Shown: positions 46,676 to 55,542 of the stretch, piece after piece
Layout: each line of letters begins with the position of its first letter
How positions within the stretch are numbered: the stretch's first letter is position 1
Origin: Spirochaetota bacterium
GTDB taxonomy: Bacteria; Spirochaetota; Spirochaetia; Treponematales; UBA12059
NCBI GenBank assembly: GCA_018262985.1
Contig: JADFDI010000002.1
Location: forward strand, 330,314 to 394,313
Length of the DNA: 64,000 nucleotides
Direction: 5' to 3'
The notes under the pieces: generated by a model
The model's database searches: none
Seen by the model: the letters and a program-made list of their open reading frames with translations, nothing else
What the model was told of the DNA's origin: nothing
Made by a program: the position numbers and the translations under genes

Positions 46676-46720
46676 ACCGCGGAGGCGCGGACGAGGCGAC
46701 CTCGTCCGCGCCTCCGCGGT
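46676..46720 (-). terminator. 21-bp perfect hairpin after the V-ATPase operon
   Basis: Arms 46676-46696 and 46700-46720 pair perfectly around a 3-base CGA loop. It follows the atpK stop by 20 bases and precedes ispG. No clean T tract follows, so it may be a terminator, an RNase-resistant 3' end or a differential-expression hairpin. Confidence 0.6.
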
Positions 46721-46740
46721 ATTCCTTCTTCGAACGATCC

Positions 46741-47163
46741 TTAGATGGCGCCGAAGGTGAAGGCCATGACGAAGAGGGCGACCGTCTCGCAGAGGCCGAC
46801 GACGGTGATGTACTGGCCGAAGCCCTTGCCCGTCTCGCCGAAGGCGTCGCAGCTCGAGGCCGAGGCCATGCCCTGGGCGATGGCGGAAATGCCCATGGCG
46901 GCGCCGCCGATGACGCCCGCCGCGAGGAGGAGGAAGGGATCCTTCTCCGAGGTGGCCATGCGCTGCATGAGGATGAAGCCGTAGATGGTCTGGGTGAGCG
47001 GGGCGCCCGCGAAGACGACGAGGAGGAAGCTCGCCGGCTTGTTGGCGAGGTAGCTCCGCTTCCACGATCCGATGGCCGCCTGGCCCGCGATGGCCGCTCC
47101 GACGCCCGAGCCGATGGCCGCGAGGCCCAGGACCGCCGCGACGCCGATCATGCCGATGTTCAT
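46741..47163 (-). CDS. atpK: V-type ATP synthase subunit K (proteolipid ring)
   Basis: 140 residues, about four hydrophobic helices in two hairpins with Gly-rich packing (GLAAIGSGVGAAIAGQAAIG). The ion-binding Glu126 lies in GLCETVALFVMAF in the last helix. The ion (H+ or Na+) cannot be decided with certainty; a Gln28 in the first helix is compatible with Na+-type sites. Last gene of the operon. Confidence 0.95.
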   Translation of the reverse strand: MNIGMIGVAAVLGLAAIGSGVGAAIAGQAAIGSWKRSYLANKPASFLLVVFAGAPLTQTIYGFILMQRMATSEKDPFLLLAAGVIGGAAMGISAIAQGMASASSCDAFGETGKGFGQYITVVGLCETVALFVMAFTFGAI

Positions 47164-47174
47164 TCGAGTCTCCT

Positions 47175-49031
47175 TTACTCCGCCCGATCCGCCTGAGCGG
47201 TCTCGCGGAACGGTTCGTATTTGTAGCCGGACCACTCCATGCCGAGGTGGCCCGAGAATTCGAGCATGTTGAGCCTGACGCCGTGCACGATTACCGACAG
47301 CAAGCTCATGATGACGTTGAGCCCGTGGCCGAAGACGAGCAGGAGCACGCCGGCCGCGAACAGGATGGCGTGGCCGAGCATGGGGCCGGCCATGTTGTTG
47401 ACGGTCTGGCTGATCGCCACGCCCGCGAGCCCCACCGCCCAGAGGCGGATGTAGCTGACGATGTCGGCGAAGACGTTGACCACGCCGAGGAACACCGAGA
47501 CGATGTTGGCGAGGCTCGAGAGGATGCCGCCGATCACGCCCTTCACGAAGCCCTTCGAGCCGTCGTAGCTCCCGAACACGAAGTTCGCCGCGAAGCCGCC
47601 GAGCACCGTGTAGAGCGCCCACATCGGCATCGGGTACTTGGTCTGGCTGATGACCAGGTTGAGGACGATGAAGAACATGCCCGCGACCATGGCGAACTGC
47701 CCGAGCTGGCCGACGAGCTTGAGCGAAGGCCAGTCGCGGCGGACGTTCTTGACGTGTGCCACCACGAGCTGGACCGTGCCGATCGAGAAGCAGAGGACTT
47801 TTATGTTGTCACCGGCTTCCGGGTTCCCGCCGTTGATCCAGGGGATCGAGATCGCCCTGAGGACCTCGGGCAATTTGGCGTAGTCGATGCCGAACCAGCT
47901 CGCCGTCGCGACGCCCCAGGCCACCGTCGCGCCGCCGAGCAGCACGAGCAGCCGTATCGGGTCCGGCACCTTCCCGCCCGAGAGCTTCGACTTGAGCGCG
48001 AGCGCCAGGCCCGCGAGGAGCAGGATGGAGCCGTAGCCGCCGTCGCCGAAGATCATGGCGAAGAAGAACGAGAAGAAGAGGAGGAACAGGCCCGAGATGT
48101 CGTACTCGCGGTAGTTCGGGACGGTGCCGAGGAAGTCGAACACCGGCTGGACCATGCGGACGAGCGGGTGGCTCACCACCTTGGTCGGCGGCAGCTCGTC
48201 GTCGGCGGGCTCGTCGGCGAGGAGGCCCCAACCGCGGCGCGCGGCCTCCTCGGAGAGCTTCGGGAAGTCGGCGGCGGGCAGGTAGCCCTCGAGCCAGGCG
48301 ACCGCGCCCTCCGCCTCGAGCCCCGAGCGGAGCGTCTCGAAGCGGTGGTCGCGTTCGGTCCTGGCGAGCCGGGCCCTGGCCGAGGGCAGCTCCGCGGCCA
48401 GCGTCGCGAATTCGCCGCCGATGGCCGCGAGCCGCGAGGCGACCTCGCGCTTTCTCGCCGAAATGACGCCGAGCGAGCGCTCGGGCAGCGCGAATTCGCG
48501 GTACTGCTCGGACTCCGGGAACGGAGTGCCGCGGGGCGCGACGAGGAGGACGCGCAGGGCGTCCTTGGCGGCGGCGAAGGGCACGAGGCTCCAGCCCTCG
48601 GGCGGCTCGGACAACGCGCGCGCGCTTCCGGAGACGAGCCGCACGTCGAGCCCGGCGTCCTTGAGCTCCGACGCGAGGCCGGGCTCGAAGTCGCCCCAGG
48701 GCGCGATACGGTCGGCCTCGCGCGCGAGCGAGCTCGCTTCCTCGTGGAGGCGCTTCTCCTCGTCCGCGAGGGCGTTGACGGAGCGGACCACGGCGAGCCC
48801 GCGGTCCTCGTCGGCCGGTTTCGGAGCGGCGGACTTCGGGAGCTTCACGCCCTCGAGCAGGCCCGTGGCGCGGCGCGCCTCTTCGAGGGCGGCGGCCGCG
48901 GTCTCGAGCCCCTCGCCGGAGCCCTGCACCGGCACGGGGTGCACGAGGCCGAGGCGCCTGAGCGCCTTGAGGCCCTGGGCGCGCTCCCGGTCGAGCATGA
49001 CCAGGAAAACCTTCTTCATCGGGGCTATCAT
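47175..49031 (-). CDS. atpI: V-type ATP synthase subunit I
   Basis: 618 residues; ATG overlaps the atpD stop (ATGA). The N-terminal ~300 residues form a soluble coiled-coil arm (EARRATGLLEGVKL). The C-terminal half has about seven or eight membrane helices, including FFSFFFAMIFGDGGYGSILL and the conserved SYIRLWAVGLAG segment with the essential Arg. It forms the stator and ion half-channels of the membrane sector. Confidence 0.95.
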   Translation of the reverse strand: MIAPMKKVFLVMLDRERAQGLKALRRLGLVHPVPVQGSGEGLETAAAALEEARRATGLLEGVKLPKSAAPKPADEDRGLAVVRSVNALADEEKRLHEEASSLAREADRIAPWGDFEPGLASELKDAGLDVRLVSGSARALSEPPEGWSLVPFAAAKDALRVLLVAPRGTPFPESEQYREFALPERSLGVISARKREVASRLAAIGGEFATLAAELPSARARLARTERDHRFETLRSGLEAEGAVAWLEGYLPAADFPKLSEEAARRGWGLLADEPADDELPPTKVVSHPLVRMVQPVFDFLGTVPNYREYDISGLFLLFFSFFFAMIFGDGGYGSILLLAGLALALKSKLSGGKVPDPIRLLVLLGGATVAWGVATASWFGIDYAKLPEVLRAISIPWINGGNPEAGDNIKVLCFSIGTVQLVVAHVKNVRRDWPSLKLVGQLGQFAMVAGMFFIVLNLVISQTKYPMPMWALYTVLGGFAANFVFGSYDGSKGFVKGVIGGILSSLANIVSVFLGVVNVFADIVSYIRLWAVGLAGVAISQTVNNMAGPMLGHAILFAAGVLLLVFGHGLNVIMSLLSVIVHGVRLNMLEFSGHLGMEWSGYKYEPFRETAQADRAE

Positions 49032-49645
49032 GCCGACTCCCTCTCCACTACCTTGCGCTTGGCGATCTTGCCCCTGACCACCTGCGCCGTCTGCTGGTCC
49101 CCGAGGTAGATGCGGATCTTGCGGATGTTCTCCGCCGTCTCGGGGATCTTCACCTTCTCGAACAGGTTGACGCGCTGCGTGGTGATGCGGAGCTCGCGGG
49201 CGAGCCGGGCCACCTGCTCGTCGAGGACCTTGATCTCGAGGTCGAGGAGCAGCATGGCCCGGAGGCGCTCGAGCGCCTTGTCGATCCAGAGCGGCCGGAC
49301 GAAGAGGTCGTAGTCCTCGAGCGCGAAGTCCGCGCCCTCGAACACGGGTATCTCGACGCCCGCGATGTTGCCCGAGCGCGTCCGGACGGACCGGACCTTG
49401 AGCAGCCAGCCGCCGTCGGCGGAACGCACGGCCGAGGTCTCGCCGAAGACGGCGATCCACGCCACGAACTCGGCGTCGAGGCGGTCGCGTTCCTCGGCCA
49501 GGGCCCGCGCGCGGGCCTCGATGCCGCGGATTTCCGCCTGCAGCTGCTGCTTCTTGAGCTGGAGCGTGGGAAGGTAGCGCCTGAACATCTTCAGGGCGTC
49601 CTTCTGCTTCTTCAGCTCGTTCTTGGTAAGCTTGATCTTCGCCAT
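49028..49645 (-). CDS. atpD: V-type ATP synthase subunit D
   Basis: 205 residues, a long coiled coil (MAKIKLTKNELKKQKDALK and VNLFEKVKIPETAENIRKI). It is the central rotor shaft of the V1 sector. It sits 16 bases after atpB and overlaps atpI. Confidence 0.95.
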   Translation of the reverse strand: MAKIKLTKNELKKQKDALKMFRRYLPTLQLKKQQLQAEIRGIEARARALAEERDRLDAEFVAWIAVFGETSAVRSADGGWLLKVRSVRTRSGNIAGVEIPVFEGADFALEDYDLFVRPLWIDKALERLRAMLLLDLEIKVLDEQVARLARELRITTQRVNLFEKVKIPETAENIRKIRIYLGDQQTAQVVRGKIAKRKVVERESA

Positions 49646-49661
49646 GGCGGCGCCCGGCCTC

Positions 49662-50963
49662 CTACGCCGTCTTCTTCGGCCAGTACTGGTCGACGAGCTT
49701 GGTCTGGAGACCGGTTTCCTGCCGCTCGAAGCAGTCGGCGAGGATTTCCCAGCCGCGGTCGAGGGCCTGCTCGAGGGGGATGTTGACGGAGAGGTCCATC
49801 ATGCCCTTCTCGAATTTCTCGCCGTACTTGAGGAGCTTGCCGTCCCACGCGGACATCTGGAAGCCCATCGACTTCTTCTCGAGGGTGTCCTTGTACGCGG
49901 CGTAGAGCTTGATCATGCCGTCCATGATGGCGCGGTGGTCGCTCCGGGTCTTGCCGTTGACCATCTGCTTGAGGCGCGACAGCGAGCCGAAGGGCTCGAT
50001 GCGGCCGTTCTTGAGGTAGAACTGGCCCTCGGTGATGTAGCCCGTGTTGTCCGGCACCGGGTGGGTGACGTCGTCGCCGGGCATCGTGGTGACCGCGAGG
50101 ATGGTGATGGAGCCCGAGCCCTCGAAGTCGACCGCCTTCTCGTAGCGGCTCGCGAGCTGCGAGTAGAGGTCGCCCGGGTAGCCGCGGTTCGAGGGAACCT
50201 GCTCCTGGGTGATGGCGATCTCCTTCATGGCGTCGGAGAAGTTGGTCATGTCGGTCAGCAGCACGAGGACGTTCTTGCCCTTGAGGGCGAAGCGCTCGGC
50301 GACGGCGAGCGAGATGTCCGGCACCATGAGGCACTCGACCACGGGGTCGCTCGCGGTGTGCACGAACATGATGGTCTTGCTCATGGCGCCGCCGGACTCG
50401 AGCGCGTCCTTGAACGAGAGGTAGTCGTCGTACTTGAGGCCCATGCCGCCGAGCACGATGATGTCGACCTCGGCCTGCATGGCGATGCGCGCGAGGAGCT
50501 CGTTGTACGGCTCGCCGGAGACCGAGAAGATCGGCAGCTTCTGGCTCTTCACCAGGGTGTTGAAGAGGTCGATCATCGGGATGCCCGTGCGGATCATCTC
50601 CTTGGGGATGATGCGCTTGGCCGGGTTGACCGAGGGGCCGCCGATGGTGATCAGGTTCTCGTCGAGGGTCGGGCCCTTGTCGCGGGGCTCGCCGGCGCCG
50701 TCGAAGATGCGGCCCATGAGCGAGTCCGAGAAGGACACCTTCATCGGGTGCCCGAGGAAGCGGACCTCGTCGCCCGTGGAGATGCCGCGGCCGCCCGCGA
50801 ACACCTGGAGGCTCACGAGGTCGTCCGAAAGCCGGATGACCTCGGCCAGGGAGGCGCCGAAGCGCGTGCGGACCTCGGCCAGCTCGCCGTAGGCGACGCC
50901 CTCGGCCTTGACCGCGATGACGTTGCCCGTGATCGACTCGATGCGGGAATATACCTTCTTCAT
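49662..50963 (-). CDS. atpB: V-type ATP synthase subunit B
   Basis: 433 residues of the non-catalytic subunit. It keeps the beta-barrel N terminus ([14 protein letters not shown]), [19 protein letters not shown] and the [14 protein letters not shown] motif. Walker A is replaced by SGEPYNE, as usual for subunit B. It alternates with subunit A in the V1 hexamer. Confidence 0.97.
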   Translation of the reverse strand: MKKVYSRIESITGNVIAVKAEGVAYGELAEVRTRFGASLAEVIRLSDDLVSLQVFAGGRGISTGDEVRFLGHPMKVSFSDSLMGRIFDGAGEPRDKGPTLDENLITIGGPSVNPAKRIIPKEMIRTGIPMIDLFNTLVKSQKLPIFSVSGEPYNELLARIAMQAEVDIIVLGGMGLKYDDYLSFKDALESGGAMSKTIMFVHTASDPVVECLMVPDISLAVAERFALKGKNVLVLLTDMTNFSDAMKEIAITQEQVPSNRGYPGDLYSQLASRYEKAVDFEGSGSITILAVTTMPGDDVTHPVPDNTGYITEGQFYLKNGRIEPFGSLSRLKQMVNGKTRSDHRAIMDGMIKLYAAYKDTLEKKSMGFQMSAWDGKLLKYGEKFEKGMMDLSVNIPLEQALDRGWEILADCFERQETGLQTKLVDQYWPKKTA

Positions 50964-50965
50964 GG

Positions 50966-52738
50966 TCAGCGCTCCAGGGTTTCGATGTGGCGGGCGGCGA
51001 CGGGCTCGAGTCCTTCGGAGCGCTCGGCGACGGCGGCCCTCAGGGCGGACTCGACCTCCGCGAAGCGCGGGGTGTTCCACTCCGCGCCGTTCAGGTCGAT
51101 GAAGAGCTGGCGGACGCGGTTGAAGTACGAGCGCGCCTCGTCCTTGTCCTTGAGCCGGAACGCGGTGCCGAGCACCGCGAGCACGAGGCCGAAGACCCGC
51201 TTCTGGCGTTCGGGCGAGACGGCCGCGTCCACCGGGTCGAAGGAGTTCTGCTGGAGGTAGACCGCGTCGAGCAGCTCTCCCTTCAGGTACACGGCGAAGT
51301 CGTCGAGGCTGGTGCCCTCCTCGCCGACGACCTTCATCATCTGGCCGACCTCGGAACCGCGGAACAGGAAGCCGTGGGCGTAGGAGACGATGTCGTGGGC
51401 GATGATGCCGCCGTACTTCGACCAGGAATCCAGGGGGTGGATGGCGGGGTACTTGCGGGCGTCGGAGCGTTCGCGCGAAAGGCCGTGGAAGGCGCCGACC
51501 ACCTTGAGGGTGGCCTGGGTGACCGGCTCCTCGAAGTTGCCGCCCGCGGGGCTGACCGTGCCGCCGACCGTGACCGAGCCGGTGGAGCCGTCCGCGAGGC
51601 GGACGATGCCGGCGCGCTCATAGAAGCTGGCGATGACCGACTCGAGGTAGGCGGGGAAGGCTTCCTCGCCGGGGATCTCCTCGAGGCGGCCGGACATCTC
51701 GCGCATGGCCTGGGCCCAGCGGCTCGTGGAGTCCGCGAGCAGGAGGACGTCGAGGCCCATCTGCCGGTAGTACTCCGCCATCGTGACCGCCGTGTACACG
51801 GAGGCCTCGCGCGCGGCGACCGGCATCGAGGAGGTGTTGCACACGATGATGGTGCGCTCCATGAGCGAGCGGCCCGTGCGCGGGTCGAGGAGCTCGGGGA
51901 ACTCCTTGAGGGTCTCGACGACCTCGCCGGCGCGCTCGCCGCAGGCCGCGATGATGACGATGTCGACGTCGGCGTGGCGGCTCGTGATCTGCTGGAGCAC
52001 GGTCTTGCCGGCGCCGAAGGGGCCGGGGATGCAGTAGGTGCCGCCCTTGGCCACCGGGAAGAAGGTGTCGATGAGGCGGACGTGGGTGACCATCGGCTCG
52101 GTCGGTTTGAGGCGCTCGGCGTAGCAGTCGACGGCGCGCTTGACCGGCCACTGGAACAGCATGGTCACCTTGTGGACGACGCCCTCGGAGTCGACGAGCT
52201 CGGCCACCTGGTCGGTGACCTCGTACTCGCCGGCCTTGGCCACAGACTTGACGGTCAGGTCGCCGTAGAGGTTGAACGGCACCATGATGCGGTGCGTGAA
52301 CGAGCCTTCCGGCACGGTGCCGAGGGTGTCCGAGCGTCGCACGACGTCGCCGGCCTTGGCGACCGGGGTGAAGGCCCAACGGGTCTTGCGCGGCAGCGCC
52401 TCGAGGTAGACGCCCGGCTCGAGGAAGTAGCCGGTCTTCTCGGCCACCTCGGGCAGGGGGTTCTGGAGTCCGTCGTAGATCTGGCCGAGCAGGCCCGGCC
52501 CGAGCTCGACGGCGAGCAGCTCGCCGGAGAAGGAAACCGGGTCGTCGACCTTGATCCCCTTCGTGAGCTCGAAGACCTGGAGCTGGACCGAGTCGCCGCG
52601 CACGCGGATGATCTCGCTCTTGAGCGAGCGTCCCTGGTTCTCGATGTAGGCGACCTCGTTCATGTACACGGGTCCGTCGACGCGGACCGTGACCATGTTG
52701 CCGTTGACGCCCGTCACTCTTCCTTTGGTAGCGGTCAT
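50966..52738 (-). CDS. atpA: V-type ATP synthase subunit A (catalytic)
   Basis: 590 residues. Walker A GPFGAGKT (239-246), arginine finger region and [19 protein letters not shown] are present, along with the bulge domain unique to A subunits (residues ~115-190). It hydrolyses or makes ATP. It starts four bases inside the DUF2764 stop and is followed by atpB after two bases. Confidence 0.98.
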   Translation of the reverse strand: MTATKGRVTGVNGNMVTVRVDGPVYMNEVAYIENQGRSLKSEIIRVRGDSVQLQVFELTKGIKVDDPVSFSGELLAVELGPGLLGQIYDGLQNPLPEVAEKTGYFLEPGVYLEALPRKTRWAFTPVAKAGDVVRRSDTLGTVPEGSFTHRIMVPFNLYGDLTVKSVAKAGEYEVTDQVAELVDSEGVVHKVTMLFQWPVKRAVDCYAERLKPTEPMVTHVRLIDTFFPVAKGGTYCIPGPFGAGKTVLQQITSRHADVDIVIIAACGERAGEVVETLKEFPELLDPRTGRSLMERTIIVCNTSSMPVAAREASVYTAVTMAEYYRQMGLDVLLLADSTSRWAQAMREMSGRLEEIPGEEAFPAYLESVIASFYERAGIVRLADGSTGSVTVGGTVSPAGGNFEEPVTQATLKVVGAFHGLSRERSDARKYPAIHPLDSWSKYGGIIAHDIVSYAHGFLFRGSEVGQMMKVVGEEGTSLDDFAVYLKGELLDAVYLQQNSFDPVDAAVSPERQKRVFGLVLAVLGTAFRLKDKDEARSYFNRVRQLFIDLNGAEWNTPRFAEVESALRAAVAERSEGLEPVAARHIETLER

Positions 52739-53346
52739 GTAGTCACTCCGGTATCTTCGCTTGCGGTGCCGGCGCTTCCGCCCGGTCCGGGGGCGCCCGA
52801 GGCGCCGAGTATGTCGCGGTAAACCTCGCCGTAGGCCGCCCTGCCCCGCTCGACCTCGAAACGGGCGGTCCGTTCGAGGATGCGCAGCTTGAGGCCGTAG
52901 GCGACGAGGGCTTCGGTGTCGAAGTAGTGGCCGACCTGGAGCCGCTCGACGACGGCCCAGCGCTCGCGCTCGATGACGAGCTCGCCGTCGAGCGGACTTT
53001 CCGCCTGGAAGGCCGCCTGCGCCGCCCGGAGTCCGTCCCATTCGACGGAACCGGGCCGGACGTGCCGGTCGGCCGGCTGCCCGAGCCTGCCCGCGCGGAG
53101 CCGCGCGAGCTCGTTCCGCAAGGTCAGCTCCCAGCGGTAGTAGGCGCCGAGGAGGCGCGATCGCCGCGCGACGGGAGGCGGAACCCCGTCGTCCGGCAGC
53201 GAGAACGGCGCTTCCTTCAGGAGCCCGAAGTCGCGCGCGGACAGGTGGACGGCGCAGCGCTCGAGGAAGGCCTCGAACCCGAGCGGCGCGACGCCGCGCC
53301 AGGAGAGCGACTGGAGGGTCGTGCCGAAGTAGTAGTAGCTGGCCAC
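52735..53346 (-). CDS. DUF2764 protein of the V-ATPase operon
   Basis: 203 residues beginning MASYYYFGTTLQSL, the hallmark start of DUF2764. The gene lies between atpE and atpA, its standard place in spirochaetes and Chlamydiae. It has a helical, archaeal-subunit-C-like appearance (no predicted membrane segment), and operons of this type lack an annotated subunit C. A role as stalk subunit or adaptor is plausible but not shown. Confidence 0.88.
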   Translation of the reverse strand: MASYYYFGTTLQSLSWRGVAPLGFEAFLERCAVHLSARDFGLLKEAPFSLPDDGVPPPVARRSRLLGAYYRWELTLRNELARLRAGRLGQPADRHVRPGSVEWDGLRAAQAAFQAESPLDGELVIERERWAVVERLQVGHYFDTEALVAYGLKLRILERTARFEVERGRAAYGEVYRDILGASGAPGPGGSAGTASEDTGVTT

Positions 53347-53351
53347 GGCGC

Positions 53352-53966
53352 TCAGCCCCCCGCGAGGGCTTTGTCGACGATGGCGGCCACGTGGGCGTTG
53401 AGGTGCTGGCCGAGGATCTCCGCGACGGACTCGGCGGTGTAGTCGTAGTAGGCGGAACCGTCCTTGCGGGCGATGCGGAAGCCGGCCTTGAGGCCGGGGT
53501 GGCTCTTGATCACGAGCCCGGCCTTGAAGCCGTCGGCGAGCTTGGCCTTGATGGCGGCCTCGACCTTCGCGAGGTCGGCGGCGGGTACGAGCAGCGAAAG
53601 GTCCTTCGCCTCCTCGCCCTTCCAGCCGGCGAGCACCGCGGGGATGGCCTTGGCCACGGCGTCCGCGTCGTAGGCCCTGGCGACCTCGTCGCGGGTGATC
53701 GCGGCCAGCATGCGGTCGATCTCCTTGCGGAAGGCGAGAGCGGCGTCGCGGGCGGCCTGGGCGATGGCGGCCTTGCCAGCCTCCTCGGCGCGCGCGGCGT
53801 CGGCGGCGGCCTTTTCGCGCAGGGCCTTCGCCTCGCGTTCGGCGGCCTCGATGATGGCCTTCCGTCCGGCTTCGGCCTCGGCCGCGATGCGCGCGGCTTC
53901 CTTCCCGGCGGCTTCGACGCCGTCCCGCTTGATCTTCTCGAGAAGCTCCTGCAGTCTGATGTCCAT
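53352..53966 (-). CDS. atpE: V-type ATP synthase subunit E
   Basis: 204 residues. The N-terminal ~95 form an Ala/Glu/Lys-rich coiled coil (KEAARIAAEAEAGRKAIIE); the C-terminal globular head has SYYDYTAESV-like AYYDYTAESVAEIL. It is the peripheral stator stalk. First recognised structural gene in the operon. Confidence 0.92.
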   Translation of the reverse strand: MDIRLQELLEKIKRDGVEAAGKEAARIAAEAEAGRKAIIEAAEREAKALREKAAADAARAEEAGKAAIAQAARDAALAFRKEIDRMLAAITRDEVARAYDADAVAKAIPAVLAGWKGEEAKDLSLLVPAADLAKVEAAIKAKLADGFKAGLVIKSHPGLKAGFRIARKDGSAYYDYTAESVAEILGQHLNAHVAAIVDKALAGG

Positions 53967-54008
53967 GGCTGCTTTCGTTCCTTTCCCGAAGGATTGGCGA
54001 TCCCTGAG

Positions 54009-54374
54009 TCAGCGGGACTCGCCGGATTCGATATAGCGTCTGACCTTGCTTATCTTGCGGCCCAGGAGCTCGGTTATGGCCTTCGGCTCCTCGTGGCGGA
54101 CGACGAGTTCGAGGGCGCCCTTCCGGACGGCCGCCGCGACTTCGTCGATACTTTTATATAGCGAGCCCTGCATTCCGTCAACGAAAAGAGCCAGTTCCCG
54201 GCACGATTCCTGCTCACGGACCAGCAGGGCACCGTTCTCGCGATAGACATAGGGGGTCACCTCGGAACGTTCGAAGCGCTCACGGAGGCGTTCGTCTATC
54301 GCTGCGAGGTCTTCGGCCAGGTCATCGAGCTCCGCGCGCAGGATCTTCAGGAAGAACGCGACTCGGTCCGCCAC
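54009..54374 (-). CDS. Small conserved-looking protein at the head of the V-ATPase operon
   Basis: 121 residues from a GTG with AGGAGG at good distance. Two long helices are predicted (FLKILRAELDDLAEDLAAIDE; ALELVVRHEEPKAITELLGR) and the protein is soluble and charged. A -10/-35 pair lies directly upstream, so it is the first gene of the operon. It could be a peripheral stalk partner (the position of subunit G/H or F, neither of which is otherwise seen), but no family match is claimed. Confidence 0.6.
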   Translation of the reverse strand: MADRVAFFLKILRAELDDLAEDLAAIDERLRERFERSEVTPYVYRENGALLVREQESCRELALFVDGMQGSLYKSIDEVAAAVRKGALELVVRHEEPKAITELLGRKISKVRRYIESGESR

Positions 54375-54410
54375 CAGGCGCCTCCTTGGGACGATGATAC
54401 CGCATGTAAA

Positions 54411-54438
54411 AGTATAGGAGAGCGGCGCGGCGGCACAA
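54411..54438 (-). promoter_or_regulatory. Promoter of the V-ATPase operon
   Basis: TTGTGC, 16-base spacer and TATACT on the minus strand; leader of about 30 nt to the GTG at 54374. Confidence 0.6.
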
Positions 54439-54479
54439 GGCGTTCAAGCACCCGGATCCGCTTTACACGGAAACAACGC

Positions 54480-54508
54480 TTGACGTTTGTCCTGCCCCGT
54501 GCTATATT
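54480..54508 (+). promoter_or_regulatory. Promoter of the candidate small RNA / tRNA-Gly region
   Basis: TTGACG, 17-base spacer and TATATT on the plus strand, one of the best sigma70-like promoters in the window. No protein gene follows it. Confidence 0.75.
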
Positions 54509-54514
54509 CTGGGC

Positions 54515-54624
54515 AAGAACTTCGCGACCCGCAAGGGCCGCCCGGCAGTCGAAAGGCATGCCATTTCGCGACCCCTTCCGGGGCGCCCCGTTTCCGACGC
54601 CGTTTTTCACGACGTCTTTTTTTT
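54515..54624 (+). ncRNA. Candidate ~110-nt small RNA
   Basis: It begins seven bases after the -10 box and ends at a terminator: an 8-pair stem with one C-A mismatch (54596-54603 with 54609-54616) followed by eight T residues. Inside are two copies of TTCGCGAC, each leading into a small hairpin (CCC-GCAA-GGG and CCCC-TTCC-GGGG). No long frame with a ribosome site is seen. It does not match SRP RNA, 6S, tmRNA or RNase P that I recognise. Alternatively it is the 5' part of a tRNA-Gly precursor with an attenuator. Confidence 0.5.
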
Positions 54625-54658
54625 GCCCCGACGCCTTCCCCGAAGGCTGAATGGATAC

Positions 54659-54852
54659 CGCGCCGGTCGTACGGCGAGAACCCGAGCGCAAGCGAGGGCC
54701 TCCAGCCGAACGATCGCAACCTTGAACGTGAGTCGCGGAAGCGACGAACAATAATCGCGCCGGTCTTACGGTGAGAACCCGAGCGCAAGCGAGGGCCTCG
54801 AGCCGAACGATCGCAACCTTGAACGTGAGTCGCGGAAGCGACGAACAATAAT
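54659..54852 (+). repeat. Two 97-bp tandem repeats leading into tRNA-Gly
   Basis: Units 54659-54755 and 54756-54852 differ at only a few positions. Each unit begins CGCGCCGGTC(G/T)TACGG, which copies the 5' end of the tRNA-Gly gene that starts in phase right after the second unit. Each contains the hairpin GTCGC-GGAA-GCGAC and a GAGCG-CA-AGCGAGGGCC motif that recurs downstream. Confidence 0.9.
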
Positions 54853-54853
54853 C

Positions 54854-54925
54854 GCGCCGGTCGTATAACGGCTATTACCCCAGCCTTCCAAGCTGGAGAC
54901 GAGGGTTCGACTCCCTTTCGGCGCT
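54854..54925 (+). tRNA. trnG: tRNA-Gly (anticodon TCC)
   Basis: A 72-nt cloverleaf. Acceptor GCGCCGG/TCGGCGC has one G-T pair; anticodon stem CCAGC/GCTGG with loop CTTCCAA gives TCC; T arm GAGGG-TTCGACT-CCCTT. CCA is not encoded. The 3' end is repeated and inverted several times downstream. Confidence 0.95.
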
Positions 54926-55095
54926 TCAATCGTACGGCCCGCCATCCGGCGGGCCGTTTTTCATCGTAGCGCCGAAAGGGAGTCGAACCGAGGAGCCGTC
55001 CCGAGCGATGAGCGAGGGCCCTGCGCCGTGATGGCGCAGGGAGGCTCCGAGGCGGGCTGGAGGATCGAGGACAGGAAGTCCGAGATCCGGAAGCC
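54909..55095 (+). repeat. 187-bp module M1 (uninterrupted copy)
   Basis: It starts with the tRNA-Gly 3' tail (GACTCCCTTTCGGCGC), holds a terminator, an inverted copy of the tail (GCGCCGAAAGGGAGTCGAAC) and about 110 bp of GC-rich sequence ending CCGGAAGCC. It is the clean reference for the interrupted copy M2. Confidence 0.85.
54934..54961 (+). terminator. Terminator of tRNA-Gly (in M1)
   Basis: A perfect 10-bp stem ACGGCCCGCC/GGCGGGCCGT, ATCC loop and a T5 tail. Confidence 0.9.
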
Positions 55096-55167
55096 GACTC
55101 CCTTTCGGCGCTTCAATCGTACGGCCCGCCATCCGGCGGGCCGTTTTTCATCGTAGCGCCGAAAGGG

Positions 55168-55228
55168 ATGAGGTGGTCGCTTAGCGACCACCTAAACCCA
55201 TTCCCTGCCGAAAACGTCCGGAGGACGT
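55168..55228 (+). repeat. Double-hairpin element E1 (61 bp)
   Basis: Starts ATGAGGTGGTCGC; left hairpin AGGTGGTCGC-TTA-GCGACCACCT (10 bp), core AAACCCATTCC, right hairpin ACGTCC-GGA-GGACGT. It splits the inverted tRNA tail (AAAGGG^AGTCG) relative to M1. Confidence 0.85.
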
Positions 55229-55252
55229 AGTCGAACCGAGGAGCCGTCCCGA

Positions 55253-55318
55253 TCGACCGGTCGCGAAAGCGACCACGACAATCCATTCCACCAGAGAACG
55301 GTCATCGAAGATGATCGA
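55253..55318 (+). repeat. Double-hairpin element E2 (66 bp)
   Basis: Left hairpin GGTCGC-GAAA-GCGACC, core CAATCCATTCC beginning at base 27, right hairpin TCATC-GAA-GATGA. The insertion site relative to M1 is CCCGA^GCGATG. Confidence 0.85.
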
Positions 55319-55344
55319 GCGATGAGCGAGGGCCCTGCGCCGTG

Positions 55345-55542
55345 ATGAGGCCGCCCGCCGAAGGCGGGCACGTCAATCCATTCCTCTCCGAAAGCGCCGC
55401 GAAGCGACGCATGAGGCCGCCCGCCGAAGGCGGGCACGTCAATCCATTCCTCTCCGAAAGCGGCGCGAAGCGACGCATGAGGCCGCCCGCCGAAGGCAGG
55501 CACGTCAATCCATTCCTCTCCGAAAGCGGCGCGAAGCGACGC
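55345..55542 (+). repeat. Double-hairpin elements E3, E4, E5 (3 x 66 bp in tandem)
   Basis: Three nearly identical 66-bp units start at 55345, 55411 and 55477, each with ATGAGG, left hairpin GCCCGCC-GAA-GGCGGGC (E5 has one change), core CAATCCATTCC and right hairpin with a GAA loop. The triplet is inserted at CGTG^ATGGCG relative to M1. Confidence 0.9.

Noticed and set aside
54444-54929. Minus-strand open frame of 161 residues starting KRRKGVEPSSP across tRNA-Gly
   Set aside because: It is the antisense of the tRNA gene and the 97-bp repeats, has no ribosome site or promoter, and owes its openness to repeat composition.
55345-55542. The tandem 66-bp array as a CRISPR array
   Set aside because: Units are contiguous with no unique spacers, and no cas gene is in the window.
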